Source: Trichuris trichiura
Taxonomy: Eukaryota > Nematoda > Enoplea > Trichinellida > Trichuridae
Direction of reading: 5' to 3'
Assembly (NCBI GenBank): GCA_037903355.1
Contig: JBAJFE010000004.1
Coordinates: 3,348,001 to 3,412,000 of the forward strand
DNA length: 64,000 bases
In this document: one piece after another, positions 12,270 through 22,386 of the stretch
Position numbering within the stretch: position 1 is the stretch's first letter
Layout: each line of letters begins with the position of its first letter
Made by a program: the position numbers and the translations under genes
Notes under the pieces: generated by a model
Seen by the model: the letters and a program-made list of their open reading frames with translations, nothing else
Database searches by the model: none
What the model was told of the DNA's origin: nothing

Positions 12270-12527
12270 TTAAGTTAAACCTTCAATGAAATCATCGTCC
12301 GTTGCCTCCTGCAGATCCATTACTACGCCTTCCTCAACTTCATCACTAACCTCTGGAGAATCTTTGTTTGGCATTTTTGCATCGGGCCATTTGCTGACAT
12401 GTTCTATAGGACGTGGTAACATCTTATTGTCTATGTCTGTTCCGTAGAAGGCACTGCATGCACATTCCATTCGGAAAATGACGCTTGGTTTACCATATAG
12501 TGATATCGTGGTTCTAGTATTCCTCAC
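12270..12527 (-). CDS. Hypothetical 85-residue acidic open frame
   Basis: C-terminal half rich in D/E, no recognised family. The copy at 51627-51884 has one residue changed, but the surrounding tract is near-identical anyway, so this is not evidence of selection. Could be an exon or chance. Confidence 0.2.
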   Translation of the reverse strand: MRNTRTTISLYGKPSVIFRMECACSAFYGTDIDNKMLPRPIEHVSKWPDAKMPNKDSPEVSDEVEEGVVMDLQEATDDDFIEGLT

Positions 12528-13111
12528 AATAGACTAACGGACGCAGGTCTGAGTAGATTGCGGAATTTAGTATTCATTGTTCACTGATGACCAAAGCTAG
12601 CAGAAGAACGCAAGTAACGGGAACTTTCGTGAAACTGTTAGACGTAAGGGCTCTGCGGATTTCGCCAATGCTCATTCGAAGTTTGGCTAAAGATAACTTG
12701 TCGCAAGAAGCCGTTCCACGTACGGAACTTTAGCCTTATGTTCACTATGAGGTAGGTAGGTAAAGCGAAAATTACTCTAATGAATCAGAAAAATCAGCAC
12801 AGATTAATCCTTTGACCAGTTCTCGAACCTTTATATCACGTTGTCATCGATGACATTTTGCTTTTGATCTGCTTTCGCTGACGATGGTAGCAGAAAAGCT
12901 CCGGAAATTATCAAATTCCACCTGCTTACTTTTGAGGACAAAAGTCAAGACACTTCTTCACAAACGGTTATCCTTTAGACAGTCTCTTAATTAAACAGCG
13001 AACAATGAAAAGCGCATGTTCGAACGACGTAATAATCTGAGTAGCCCATGTTGATAATCGCGAACAGAATGAAGAACTAAGACAAAATTCTTATTTTTGC
13101 GCCTTTCTTAG
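12528..13111. other. No gene seen
   Basis: Ordinary unique-looking DNA, shared with copy 2. No open frame, repeat or signal that I can support. Confidence 0.5.
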
Positions 13112-13341
13112 TGTCGCGTGATTCACGCTCGAAGTGAACCTGCAAACTCTTCTGGGTAAGGAAGAGACGTGTGGGCCTGACTGATGATTGGATGACGAGA
13201 AGACTCCCTGCTGTTGACCCGCTTTCCGACTCTCCGATTTTGACTTTCCGAGCAGTTGGGTTGTTTTTCTGACCTTCCGATAGTTGTATTCCGACCGATA
13301 GTAAACTTATTTACTCCAATCGTTCTATAAGTGACGATTTA
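13112..13341. mobile_element. 230-bp LTR-like insertion, copy 1 only
   Basis: Copy 2 has an uninterrupted site (CTTAGGTCTGGT near 52470). Here CTTAG is repeated at 13107-13111 and 13342-13346, a 5-bp target duplication. The insert starts TGTCGCG but ends TTTA rather than CA, so a solo LTR with a mutated end is likely but unproved. Confidence 0.6.
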
Positions 13342-13789
13342 CTTAGGTCTGGTGGGTTATAATCGTGATGTGTGGTCAATCATTTTGCTCAAACACACCG
13401 ATGGAACCGGTTGCACAATAATTTCCATATGTTTAATTAACCTTTACGTCTTTGTCTCAGTTAATGGTAGAACTATGGCACACCAAGACGCCTCTGGTTT
13501 TTCAGAGGGTAACATGCTCCCGTGACACATGATTTTCAGTGGGAGGGTGAGAGAACATCCAGACAAAAACTCACAGGCGGCAAGTTCAGTGAAGCGTGAG
13601 CTGTTCTGATCAGTAGAACCACCAACTGTCCATAATGTCCTTCATCCGTATTTTGCTCATAAAGACAGCTACAGGCAACTAGATGTTGCGTGTGCTCAAT
13701 GAACTATTGCTGGCGAAAGAACTAGAAGCGTTCTGAAAGCTTTGAGGCAACCATATCCTATAGTCACCTATGCAAAAAAATCTTTCCTG

Positions 13790-13985
13790 GAAGGTCGGTT
13801 GGGTGCTCGCTGCAAAGTCTGACTGACTAGGTGGGACCAAGGCCCGACGGGTCAAGGTAGACCTGACGGCTGAGGTCTCCGCCAAGGTCGGTCGGATGGA
13901 GCAGCTTAGTAACATAATGGACCGACCCGACGGGCGGCACAAAGTGCGCTGATAAGGGCTACGGCGAGGCCCGAAAGCTTCCCAT
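13790..13985 (+). mobile_element. Penelope-type terminal fragment with hammerhead-like motif
   Basis: Starts GGTCGGTTGGGTGCTCGC and continues through repeated GAC/GGT-rich blocks to CTGATAAGGGC...GCCCGAAAGC. The same unit occurs at 52905-53095, 50040-50235 and, diverged, 35735-35880. The motif here has one core change (CTGATAA instead of CTGATGA). Present in both copies at the same place. Confidence 0.6.
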
Positions 13986-14416
13986 TAAACGTTAATAAGA
14001 AACGGGCTGAAAAAAGCTGCTAAAAAAAGACTAGAACAAAATTTTTCTTTCCGCTTTTTCAATTTTCAACGACCAACACACGGGTCGTTTAGCAAAGCAG
14101 CAATGAGCAACTACTGTCTTGGATGAACATAATGGGGTGACGGTTCTGGTATCGATTTGCACTTTTCACGAATAGAAGTTTTTTAAACTATGGTGTAAAT
14201 TGCATTTGTTCTACTTAGAATTATTGCACACCAAACGACATTCCAACTTCAGTAGACTAAGCTGTGCTGTTATCTTTTTAAACTTTTGCTGTTGTTGACG
14301 GACTTCCTAATCCATCAAGCAAGCAATCAGCTCAGGTAAACTTAAAACTTTGGTGCATTAGGCGATCTTACAGTTTTTCTTTCAGTTAACTTATGCAGCC
14401 TTTCTGAGACAACAAC

Positions 14417-14656
14417 TGTCACGGATCCCACCGTTCCATTCGGCAGCTTATTCGCCTTCCGCGCGGTCGTACAGACAGATAAGGGGCCCTGTGAGAAGCG
14501 GTATCTAGCAGACCGGTTTTGACTAGTCATTATCGCTGCTCGTATCGTTCAGTCAGTGTCTCAGCAGTTCTCGTCCTTGTCGGTTCGTTGCACCTTACGG
14601 AGAATAACGTCATGGTAACTGTCTTCGCTCGTCTGATTAGGTCGCGTTGCGTGACA
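14417..14656. mobile_element. 240-bp solo-LTR-like insertion, copy 1 only
   Basis: Begins TGTCACGG and ends GCGTGACA, so it has TG...CA ends with a short inverted repeat. It is flanked by ACAAC (14412-14416) and GCAAC (14657-14661). Copy 2 lacks it (site near 53522). Its size and ends fit a solo LTR of a Ty3/gypsy-type element. Not obviously the same family as 13112-13341. Confidence 0.65.
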
Positions 14657-14758
14657 GCAACCATTCAAAACTAACTGCTTCTATGAATAAGGAAGCTTAT
14701 TACTATTCGTAGGCCCTTATGACTTAAGAAATTGAATTACAAATAGTACGACGTACCT

Positions 14759-15035
14759 TGTTGAGTTTGTTTTACGGAAATTTTGTCCAGTTGATAATAT
14801 TTTTATTATTCCGTAGCTTTCGGGTTAAACGAGACCCGTCTTCAGCGGTGTTAATATAATGCAATGACAGAAGGTTACGTCATTGCTTTATATTAACACC
14901 GCTGAAGACGGGTCTCGTTTGACCCGAAAGCTACAAAGCTACGGAATAATAAAAATATTATCAACTGGACAAAATTTCTGTAAAAGAAACTCAACATGAA
15001 ATTATACGGTCCCGTACCAAGAAGTTACATTTACA
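14759..15035 (+). mobile_element. Penelope-type hairpin element (solo terminal repeat), copy 1 only
   Basis: Two ~110-bp arms (14760-14868 and 14879-14995) are inverted, near-perfect copies separated by ~10 bp. Directly after the right arm comes an ATG (14996) and a 13-codon stub, M-K-L-Y-G-P-V-P-R-S-Y-I-Y, the start of the Penelope-type open frame. Target duplication AGTACGACGTACCT (14745-14758) / AGTACGAGGTACCT (15036-15049). Copy 2 has the empty site near 53610. Each arm holds a CTGAAGA...GAAA motif. Confidence 0.85.
14902..14930 (+). ncRNA. Hammerhead-like ribozyme motif (candidate)
   Basis: CTGAAGA, a six-pair stem CGGGTC/GACCCG, then GAAA: the two conserved boxes of a hammerhead core in the right order. 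In this copy the downstream AGCT-ACAA-AGCT can form a stem III followed by UA, and CCG upstream pairs with CGG after it. One extra C lies between CTGAAGA and the GGG stem, and most sister copies lack stem III, so catalysis is uncertain. Confidence 0.35.
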
Positions 15036-15049
15036 AGTACGAGGTACCT

Positions 15050-15954
15050 AAGCCTAATTGGGGAAATGAAAAACTAAAAGCAACAGATGAATCATAGCCC
15101 ATCATAGTAACATTAGATATTAGCATTACGCAAGCTGAGATGCCATAAGAACAAAACGAACCGTTTTGTAAGGTCGTATAATAGAATCCCACCATCACAT
15201 ACACAAAACAAAATACTGCGCCGCTGCTACGGTCAGCAGGAAATCATCAATCCCTCCTCAAAATAACGCCATTGTTTTCTGAGGACAAAACGTTTTAAGT
15301 CAAATCCACAGATAGAAAGGCAGCGGATAATGAAGGACTACTACACATGTAGGTACGTAAGATCACTCAGAGACACAGAAAAGAGAACGCATCAAAACAG
15401 AAGCACAATTACGGGATTAGCAAAGATTGTTGGAAAACATCCCATGTGAAATGCATGATCTCGCTATTCTACATCCAATAAGTGATACGTTTTGACAGAG
15501 CAGCTCATGCTTGCCATTGCTAGTTGGTAGCGTCAGTTTGATAGATATCAGCCCACTTTTCTATTTTACAAAATTGTAAGTTTGCTCAGAAAAAGTTTAA
15601 CCTTTTAATCAAGTCGTGCGGTCTAAATACAACTGTGCTTATTAATGCATCAGCTGCTCTTCAAGTGGAGTACTCACGCTCTAATAAAACGTGGTAAACA
15701 AAGAAAACTTTTACCATTACAACTTTTCATTATCCGAATTTAATTTTACAGCAATTTCTTCAAATAAAAGAAAATTCCTGTTGCACTATTAATTCCTAAA
15801 TGTCATTGATTTACTTCTTAGTTTTGCAATAGGTTGAGCGAATGCACCAAAGCAGCTCATTTAAGTTTATGACTAAGAGTTCAGCCAGAAAGCAAAGAGG
15901 TGTCAAAAAATTTTAAATTATTTTATTCACCATTTATTTATAAACGCAGCTTAC
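15050..15954. other. Flank 3' of paralogue B, no gene seen
   Basis: Homologous to 53610-54533 and, from about 15300, also to 38400-39000 beside A'. This shows the older A/B duplication extended at least 350 bp beyond the last EGF exon. No coding signal. Confidence 0.5.
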
Positions 15955-17519
15955 TTTTAGCGCAGTTACCACTTTCCATTCCGCGCTGACAGACACTTCT
16001 AGCCACCATTCAAATCAACGCACCACCCATTTACGCATGCATTGCTGTCACAATCATTTTGATCTGAAATTAAAAGCAATTTCACATATGCAATCACAAA
16101 ACAAAATCACATCGTAATTATCAAACTCGTCGTATGTGAGACTAATTTCATCACCAAAAAATATTAATTTTGTTGTAGGGATGGCACCCGCTGAAAACGG
16201 GTCAAACGCGACCCGAAAGCCACAGAAGTTCATTAAACGTTTTGTATTTTCAACGGGACGTATTCCGTATGAAAAACCAATTCAGACCTGAAAACCTATT
16301 CTCCCTCACTAAAACGTTACATTTCCAAAAACAGATGTAACTTGCGTATAAAACGTATTTCTAAACGTACACTTTTCGTCCCGCTATCACTATTCTAACG
16401 TCAGCACGCTTTCTTTCTATGCCTTACAAATTATGCGGTTTGACGTTCTACGTCCTCATATTAAAATTAGAGTATCTTGTTATGATCCGCCTTACCTGTC
16501 TCACAGTTTTTACCGTTAAATCCTGCAGTGCAGCTACAAGTGAAATTCATTAGAGAATCAATTATACAAGCACCATTTCTGCATGTGTCTTCTTTCTTGC
16601 ACATAATGACAGCCATGAGAAAATGTGAAATAAAAGAAATGACGTTATCACTAATTTACTCTCGTTGCATTTTGAACCCGTCCGTTGCCAGAGCACTGAC
16701 AGAGAACATTTTCCCCTTTTCCTGTACAGAACCCGTGAACGCATTTTACAGACTTGGAAGCGTCTATCTCTATAACGCAAGTGAAAATACGCATGCCAGG
16801 AAAGGTCGTATTAAAGCAAATAGGAGATGGATCAATCACAACGTCCATATAAATTCTTTTAACGAACTTAGAGCGCCTAATAAGTAACCTACCAATCTCA
16901 CAGGTTTGGCCAGTAAAGTATGCAGGGCACTTGCATTTGAAGCTGCCTTCTGTACTAGCGCACTCTGCCTGATTTTGGCATGGATTAGAGGTGCATTCGT
17001 CCATGTCTGAATAAAGAGTTTATCAAAATTCTATTTGATTTTATGTTTCTCGAACCTTTCTCACAATTGTGACCACTCCATCCTTGACGACACTGGGAAA
17101 TACAGCTACCATACGCTTCAGTGCACTCACCGCCGTGACGACATGGATTGTTCTTACATTCTTCAATGTCTGAAAGTAGACTGTGTTTTAACCATAGTCT
17201 GAAACAGCAAGAAAGATTTGCCGTTTGTGCAAAGTGCTCCGGTGAATCCAGACTTGCAGATACACGTGTAACTTTCTGGAATATTCTCACACCGATCCGT
17301 CATTCTACCGCATATTTGTAATCCCTCATTGCATTCATCAATATCTGTGTTTCAAAAGGCTCACTATAATGAATGTTGCCTCAGCTTCATCACAATATAT
17401 TCCATGACATCCGTCATGACATATGCACTTGTGTGAACCAAAAGTATTTTCGCATTTGCTGTGTGAGCTGCAGTTGTTTATACCATTCTCATAACTGACA
17501 TAATTCCACCAAGTCCAAA
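15955..17519 (-). pseudogene. EGF paralogue B: seven decayed EGF exons, no first exon
   Basis: Exons match gene A one for one: 17385-17519, 17222-17344, 17056-17169, 16893-17006, 16660-16769, 16496-16612, 15955-16063. Damage: the donor of 17385 reads CT instead of GT; exon 16660-16769 has lost one base; the acceptor of 16496-16612 is GG instead of AG; 15955-16063 lacks two bases and has a TAG. Nothing like the 892-bp signal-peptide exon lies upstream, where hAT and gypsy remains sit instead. It derives from an older duplication of the gene A EGF block and is almost certainly non-functional. Confidence 0.8.
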
Positions 17520-18039
17520 CTGAAAATACGGACAGGATGTTGCAGTTAAACAGTAATGACAGAACATACCGCTGCTGTTTCGCCAGGTATAAGAGACCTT
17601 CATTTTGCTTCACTATGTTTGCAGGTGAATGATAAATATAACTCAAGCCAGTTTTTGAATCGTTTATTTTCAGCAGTTGTCAACAAGTGCAAAACAACTT
17701 TAACGTACATATTTTTGGAATAGTGGGTTAGACAGACAGTAATTCAATGACTCATCGCCTGAACGGTCATATTACTTGGACACATTTCTGAGTACTGTAT
17801 TTGTTTACTTGAACCAGTAAGACGCGTAAGTTTCTTTTGTGCTGCACTACGAGCGTGCGTCGCGCATCACTCACCTTCGTTATTATTTCTTCCCATAAAA
17901 AAATAAATAACATTTAGCAACGGGGTATTGAACAAACGGGAAAATTATGCAGGCGGTACTTCAGCCCAAACGATCCATCAATTCACAGGCACGGCGGAAA
18001 CCATCAATTTTGCACTTTAATATAACGGTGCCATTTTCA
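17520..18039. other. Region 5' of paralogue B, no gene seen
   Basis: Unlike the corresponding stretch of gene A, this does not continue into a first coding exon. Shared with 56098-56619. Confidence 0.5.
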
Positions 18040-18229
18040 ATTTTATAAAAGTAGGCTTATTGCCGCAACTTTGAGCAGTGTTAAACGCACCTGAATAAGC
18101 GCCTATGACGAGCTAAAAACGACTGCAACTCCGCAACATTGTTTGGAGTTGGAAGCTCTTTAGCAGCAACGCTGACCAATGACGCAATGGGCATCGAATT
18201 ACCATTGCGCCACACTGCATAATTTAAAC
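18040..18229 (-). pseudogene. Ty3/gypsy pol fragment
   Basis: Minus-strand reading near 18110-18180 gives L-P-T-P-N-N-V-A-E-L-Q-S-F-L, the signature after the reverse transcriptase of Ty3/gypsy elements (P-x-P-x-N-V-x-E-L-Q-S-F-L-G). It is followed by a frame break. Clearer in copy 2. The hAT at 18230 is inserted into it. Confidence 0.45.
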
Positions 18230-20971
18230 CAGTGTTTCTCAAGCTTGCGCCCCCCTGAGAACGCTTCCGAGCGTCCGGGCCCCCCTATTCTGAGTGGCCA
18301 ACTTCGAGCGCATTTATTGGCAAATTTCAACGCACTGATTCGTTGAAATGGTTGCAACGCTAGAAGGTCAACTACAGCTGTACAGATTTATTTCTGCAAA
18401 TTGTTTTTCGAGAAGACAACAAGAGCTGCTTAGCTCGCCCAGATGCAGTCGAACTAGCCTGTCGATGTTGGGCTCGATCGAGGTAACTCGCGGACGCAAA
18501 TTGCCGCGTCTGACAATTTGCAGCTGACTGCGTTTCTTGGTCACTACGCCCGTAACGAAACTACATGCGTGCACGACTAGACTCGATAAGGGAAGACAAA
18601 TCAGCAAACTTTTTACCACATCTCATACACCAGGGTACAACTCCGGGATTTTTTTCTGCAGCCAAAACTGCTGATAATCCTGTGACAACCTGGCCTTCAG
18701 CTATATGTTCGACTGCATCTCCAGCAGCTCTTCTTGCAGCGAGATCTCTTCGTTGTCTAAATTTGTTACCGGACTGATCACCCAGTTTGGGATCATCATA
18801 CACAAAATGTCTTGAAAACGACGTGTGAAATAGTCGTGCAGCGCTTGGAGATGCTCACAGTACAATTCCGCATCCGCTTCAGAGATCCCACCTTCGTTTC
18901 CCATTTGGGAAAGACTTTGAAACTGGGAAAACTCACCCGTTGCAAAGTTGCGCTTGAAGAGAAGCAGCTTTGACATGAACGCACAGATATTGGATTTTGT
19001 TTTAATCAAGTTCAGATCGTCCGCCTGGAGCTGCTTATTTATTTCATTAAACCTAAAAAACAAGTCTGCTAAGTACGCGATGTCCGCTCTCCGATTAGGC
19101 AAGTTCTCGCTCAGCGAAGCGTTCTCCTCTTCAAAAAATTGAAGAACGGATTCGTACAGGACGAGAAACCACGACAGGCGAGCACCTTTCGATAGCCATC
19201 TCACTTCTGTATGCAGAAGTAGACGATTGAAGTCCTCGTTATTTTTATCACATAGTGGTCGAATATGTCTGTCACTGAGTGGATTACTTTTGATTTTGTT
19301 TACCGCGTTGATGACATACCGAAGGGATCCATTAAAATGTGGGCTCAAACGACGGGCTACGAGATGCTGCCTGTGCAGCATACAATGGATACACAGCACG
19401 TTGGGAACCATGCATTTTAGATACGATATGAGTCCCTGCTGACAGCCGAGCATGTTCTGAAGGGAAATAGCTTTTTCCATAAAGAATTCTTCCACTACTT
19501 GAAAGATAGATTCACCCTTTCTATCTATACTCAATTCTTTCGAAAACAATAATTCTTTTACAAACTGTTCTTCTTTTATAAACCTGACGTAGGCCAGTAA
19601 AAGCGATTCATTTCGAGGCAATGTTGATTCATCCAATTGCAACGAGAATTCGCTCTCTCTGAGCATGCAGCAGAGCGTTTCTTCAGTGTCCTCTGCCATT
19701 GCATCGACTCGTCCCTGAACAGTATCATTGCCCAGTGGTATTTTCCTGGTAACATCATCTGCGTTTTGGTGAAGCACGGTTTCCAGAACTTCGGCTATTG
19801 CGGGGATCAATATTCTCGCCGATCGTATGAGGCTTACCCGCCTTCGAAATTGACAATGAAATTCTATATGACGCTGCAAGTCCGTCACGATCTGGTTTTG
19901 AAAGAAAGGGTACCATACTGTTCGGTGCTCTCTTCTTGATTACCTTCTCCCTCAGGGCCCTGTAGTAGGACACGTCCTTATTACTCATGTGCGGGTGCCG
20001 CCTCAATAAATGGCGTTTTATTCTGGACGGCTTCATAGACTCGTTTGAGAAAACTCTTTCGCACAACAAACATACTGGTAGTTGCTCTGTACCAGGCATA
20101 ACAGCAAAACCAAAGCGAAGACATTCGCTACTATACTGCATGCATTTCTTGCTCGCCTGAGCTATGACCGAGCGTCTGCAAAGTCACTTCTCAAAATCAA
20201 CTAGACAGGTATATCACAGACTTACAGCGACAACGTTGTACGCACGATATAGCTTACTGAATGTGTGCCGGCGAAACTGGAGCGAACGTAGGACAAAAGC
20301 AACCGCACAGAGAAAGTTTCCAGAAAATATGTGAGCAGCACACGCAATTCCCTGTCGCTAACGCGTATGCTTGCATTGTAGCTGAGTGGACAATAGACGC
20401 GAGGAACGAAAGGGAAGAAAAAGGGAGCCGACTTTTCACAGAGCCGGGGCAACAGATAGTAATCGTTGACAAAATTCTAAAGCAGAGTCATTGCTACCAA
20501 GCTGCAGCTGCCAACACGTGCTAATCGCTGGTTGAATCGTAAAGCAGGTGCAAATATATCGCAAAAACTATGGCGCATTCTGATAACGTGGACAAATATT
20601 CTCTGATGTGAACCATGTGCTCTGCGCTAAATGCTTCTCAGCAGAAAGCTTCCCTTACTCAACCCAACGCCGGAAAGGTAACGATGCCAAGCTGCGATCT
20701 CTTCTGCCGTGTGTTCTGAATGGTCATTTTCACGAGTGGTGATTGGTTCATGTGGTGAATTGGGGGATAGCCGGCATCAGGCATAGCCTGCAACGTTATC
20801 CTAACCAGTGCGCACAATACCTCACCCTCGGACCTCACCTTCCGATGCACGTCAACACGACGGCCCAGGTGGGGCATGTGCCCCACACAGCTCAAATGGG
20901 TCCCCCAGCGGGCCCCCTGGATTTCAAAAGGGCCCCCTGGTGGGGCACCTTCCCCACCGTGAGAAACACTG
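18230..20971 (-). mobile_element. hAT element 3 (2.74 kb) with TIRs and target duplication
   Basis: The ends CAGTGTTTCTCAAGC and CCGTGAGAAACACTG form terminal inverted repeats. The flanks ATTTAAAC (18222-18229) and ATTTAGAC (20972-20979) are an 8-bp target duplication with one change, as expected for hAT. The transposase is on the minus strand. The same element with the same flanks lies at 56809-59586, so it predates the 39-kb duplication. Confidence 0.9.
18368..20141 (-). pseudogene. hAT transposase pseudogene (SCAND3/ZBED-like)
   Basis: N-terminal BED-type finger at 19755-20141 (C-L-L-C-E-R-V-F ... H-L-L-R-R-H-P), then a frame change near 19820. A 395-residue frame follows (18701-19888) with the Q-L-D-E-S-T box, a C-I-H-C-M-L-H-R-Q-H region and the D-D-L-N-L-I-K block, and a frame-shifted C-terminal dimerisation part (18368-18619). 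Relative to copy 2 it lacks about nine codons around A-T-D-G-A-A-A-M, part of the catalytic region. Not functional. Confidence 0.85.
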
Positions 20972-20979
20972 ATTTAGAC

Positions 20980-21289
20980 ACACCAGCAAAGATGCCGTTC
21001 GTTCGCCAAACATGCTATAACTGTACTTCGCCGCTTGTACGAACAAATATGGCCGATCCGATAGAAACTGATCGAAGGACCGACGGTCCGCAAAAATGTT
21101 ATCGCCTACATCGCTTGGCAGTTCGCTAAAAAGACATTTTGAAACCAAAAATGTAATGTTGAACGCAAACGAAATTGAAAAGGGCTGTATCCTAACGAAT
21201 GCGATAATAAGAATACTTACTCGTTGCTTAGAAACTTTCTTAGCTGTAAAAGCGGTGCATTATTTCTTCCTGTAGCAATGCAGGGTTGA
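20980..21289. other. No gene seen
   Basis: Short spacer between the hAT and the minus-strand gene at 21290-22053. Shared with 59595-59930. No signal I can support. Confidence 0.5.
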
Positions 21290-22053
21290 TTTATTGCACG
21301 TACAAATATTTATATTACCCAACGCAATAAATGCATTCATAACGAGAGCGCACGCTTCGTTCAAAAGTTGCTGGGACAGTGCGCCTGTGAAATTTCGTTT
21401 TGCCATCTTCCGTGCTTCCTTGACGACCTTGTTAGTTGAAGTCATAGTGTCCGGCGCGAAGACACGCTTGCTTTTCGAGCGAAGAGTCAGAGCATTTAAT
21501 AAAGGTCGGAAATGCATGACAATATTTTGCGTATCATTCGTTTTGCCATTCAACTCTTAATTTTGTGGCAGATGACTGATGAACTTGTACAATGATTCGA
21601 CCGTTAACCACCGTGCTTCCGCATCCCGTTGGGACACCTTCTCCTTCACTTTACCAGTTGTGTCTTCGATTGTTAGTTCACTGGAAAGACCGCCTCACAT
21701 AATAATTGAAGATGTGCTCCCATTGTCAGCAAAAACGAAAGCTCATAATGCCAAAACTGGGCAACAAACAACCAGATCGTACGTTGACGAGATCTAGTTA
21801 TTGAGATAGTTTTCTTTCTAGATGTTCCATAAAAAGCTTGGCAAGAATTGGCGGCAGACAAATGCCCTTGAGTCAACCTGCTCTTGGTAGGATTTTCCTT
21901 ATATTGTCTGTCCTTGAGTCGACCGTAGTTGGCAACCTTGAAATCATCACTGTCATCATTGATCGATAGTATGCAAGTTGTATTGGCAAAACCCAAGCCG
22001 TCGCTCGTCATCTCTTCGTCTTCAAACAAGATAAAACCAATTCTGCGCACCAC
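21290..22053 (-). pseudogene. Unrecognised two-exon gene, copy 1, with premature stop
   Basis: The first exon starts at ATG 22051-22053 (M-V-R-R-I-G-F-I, acidic, about 60-70 residues before an unclear donor). The second ends at 21680, after a TTTCCAG acceptor on the minus strand, and encodes K-E-K-V-S-Q-R-D-A-E-A, then a stop, then N-G-K-T-N-D. The stop (TAA) replaces a tyrosine codon (TAT) present in copy 2. Conserved lysine-rich segment: V-V-K-E-A-R-K-M-A-K-R-N-F. I do not recognise the family. The copia element begins 80 bp upstream of the ATG and probably separates it from its promoter. Confidence 0.5.
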
Positions 22054-22132
22054 TAGAGCTGCGTTTAAACGGAATTGAAGATGTAACTTTTAACCAGCTT
22101 ATTTGGAATCAAATACTGTCTGCGTCTGTAGT

Positions 22133-22244
22133 TGTTGGAAATACATTGACTTATACAGTACGTGTACATATCCTGCACATCACCAAAATCTGTCTACTGT
22201 GTTCTGACCAATAAACGGTGTACTCTGCGTTCGAAGTTACAACA
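22133..22244 (+). repeat. copia 5' LTR (112 bp)
   Basis: TGTTGGAAAT...TTACAACA, TG...CA ends. Unusually short even for copia. Contains AATAAA at about 22210. Confidence 0.95.
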
Positions 22245-22260
22245 GGTTATGGGCTCAGAC
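22245..22260 (+). other. Primer-binding site of copia type
   Basis: GGTTATGGGCTCAG directly follows the LTR. It matches the internal (anticodon-arm) part of initiator methionine tRNA, as in Drosophila copia, rather than the tRNA 3' end used by most LTR elements. Confidence 0.75.
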
Positions 22261-22386
22261 ACCGTCGCTCTACGCTAATCTCGAACGCTCAGTAAGACAC
22301 GAAGTCGACCAGCTATTACTAGCTGCAGTGTTAGCCGTAAGTACTCTTGAATATTGTTGGTCAAGGGGTAAAGCAGTCGCGACGCG

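Larger units (their letters stand above)
11225..13030. repeat. Near-identical tract shared with 50583-52387
   Basis: By eye about seven mismatches in 1.8 kb (for example in GTAGGTACTG/GTAGGTGCTG and ATCGTCCG/ATCGCCGG), while flanking paired DNA differs by several percent and the 13347 side by ten percent or more. Best explained as a gene-conversion tract. It includes the 462-bp hAT element and the 85-residue open frame. Confidence 0.7.

Noticed and set aside
16528..16887. 119-residue plus-strand open frame
   Set aside because: Antisense to EGF exons of paralogue B.
20743..21129. 128-residue plus-strand open frame
   Set aside because: Lies across the hAT right end, in a GC-rich terminal repeat; not conserved as protein.
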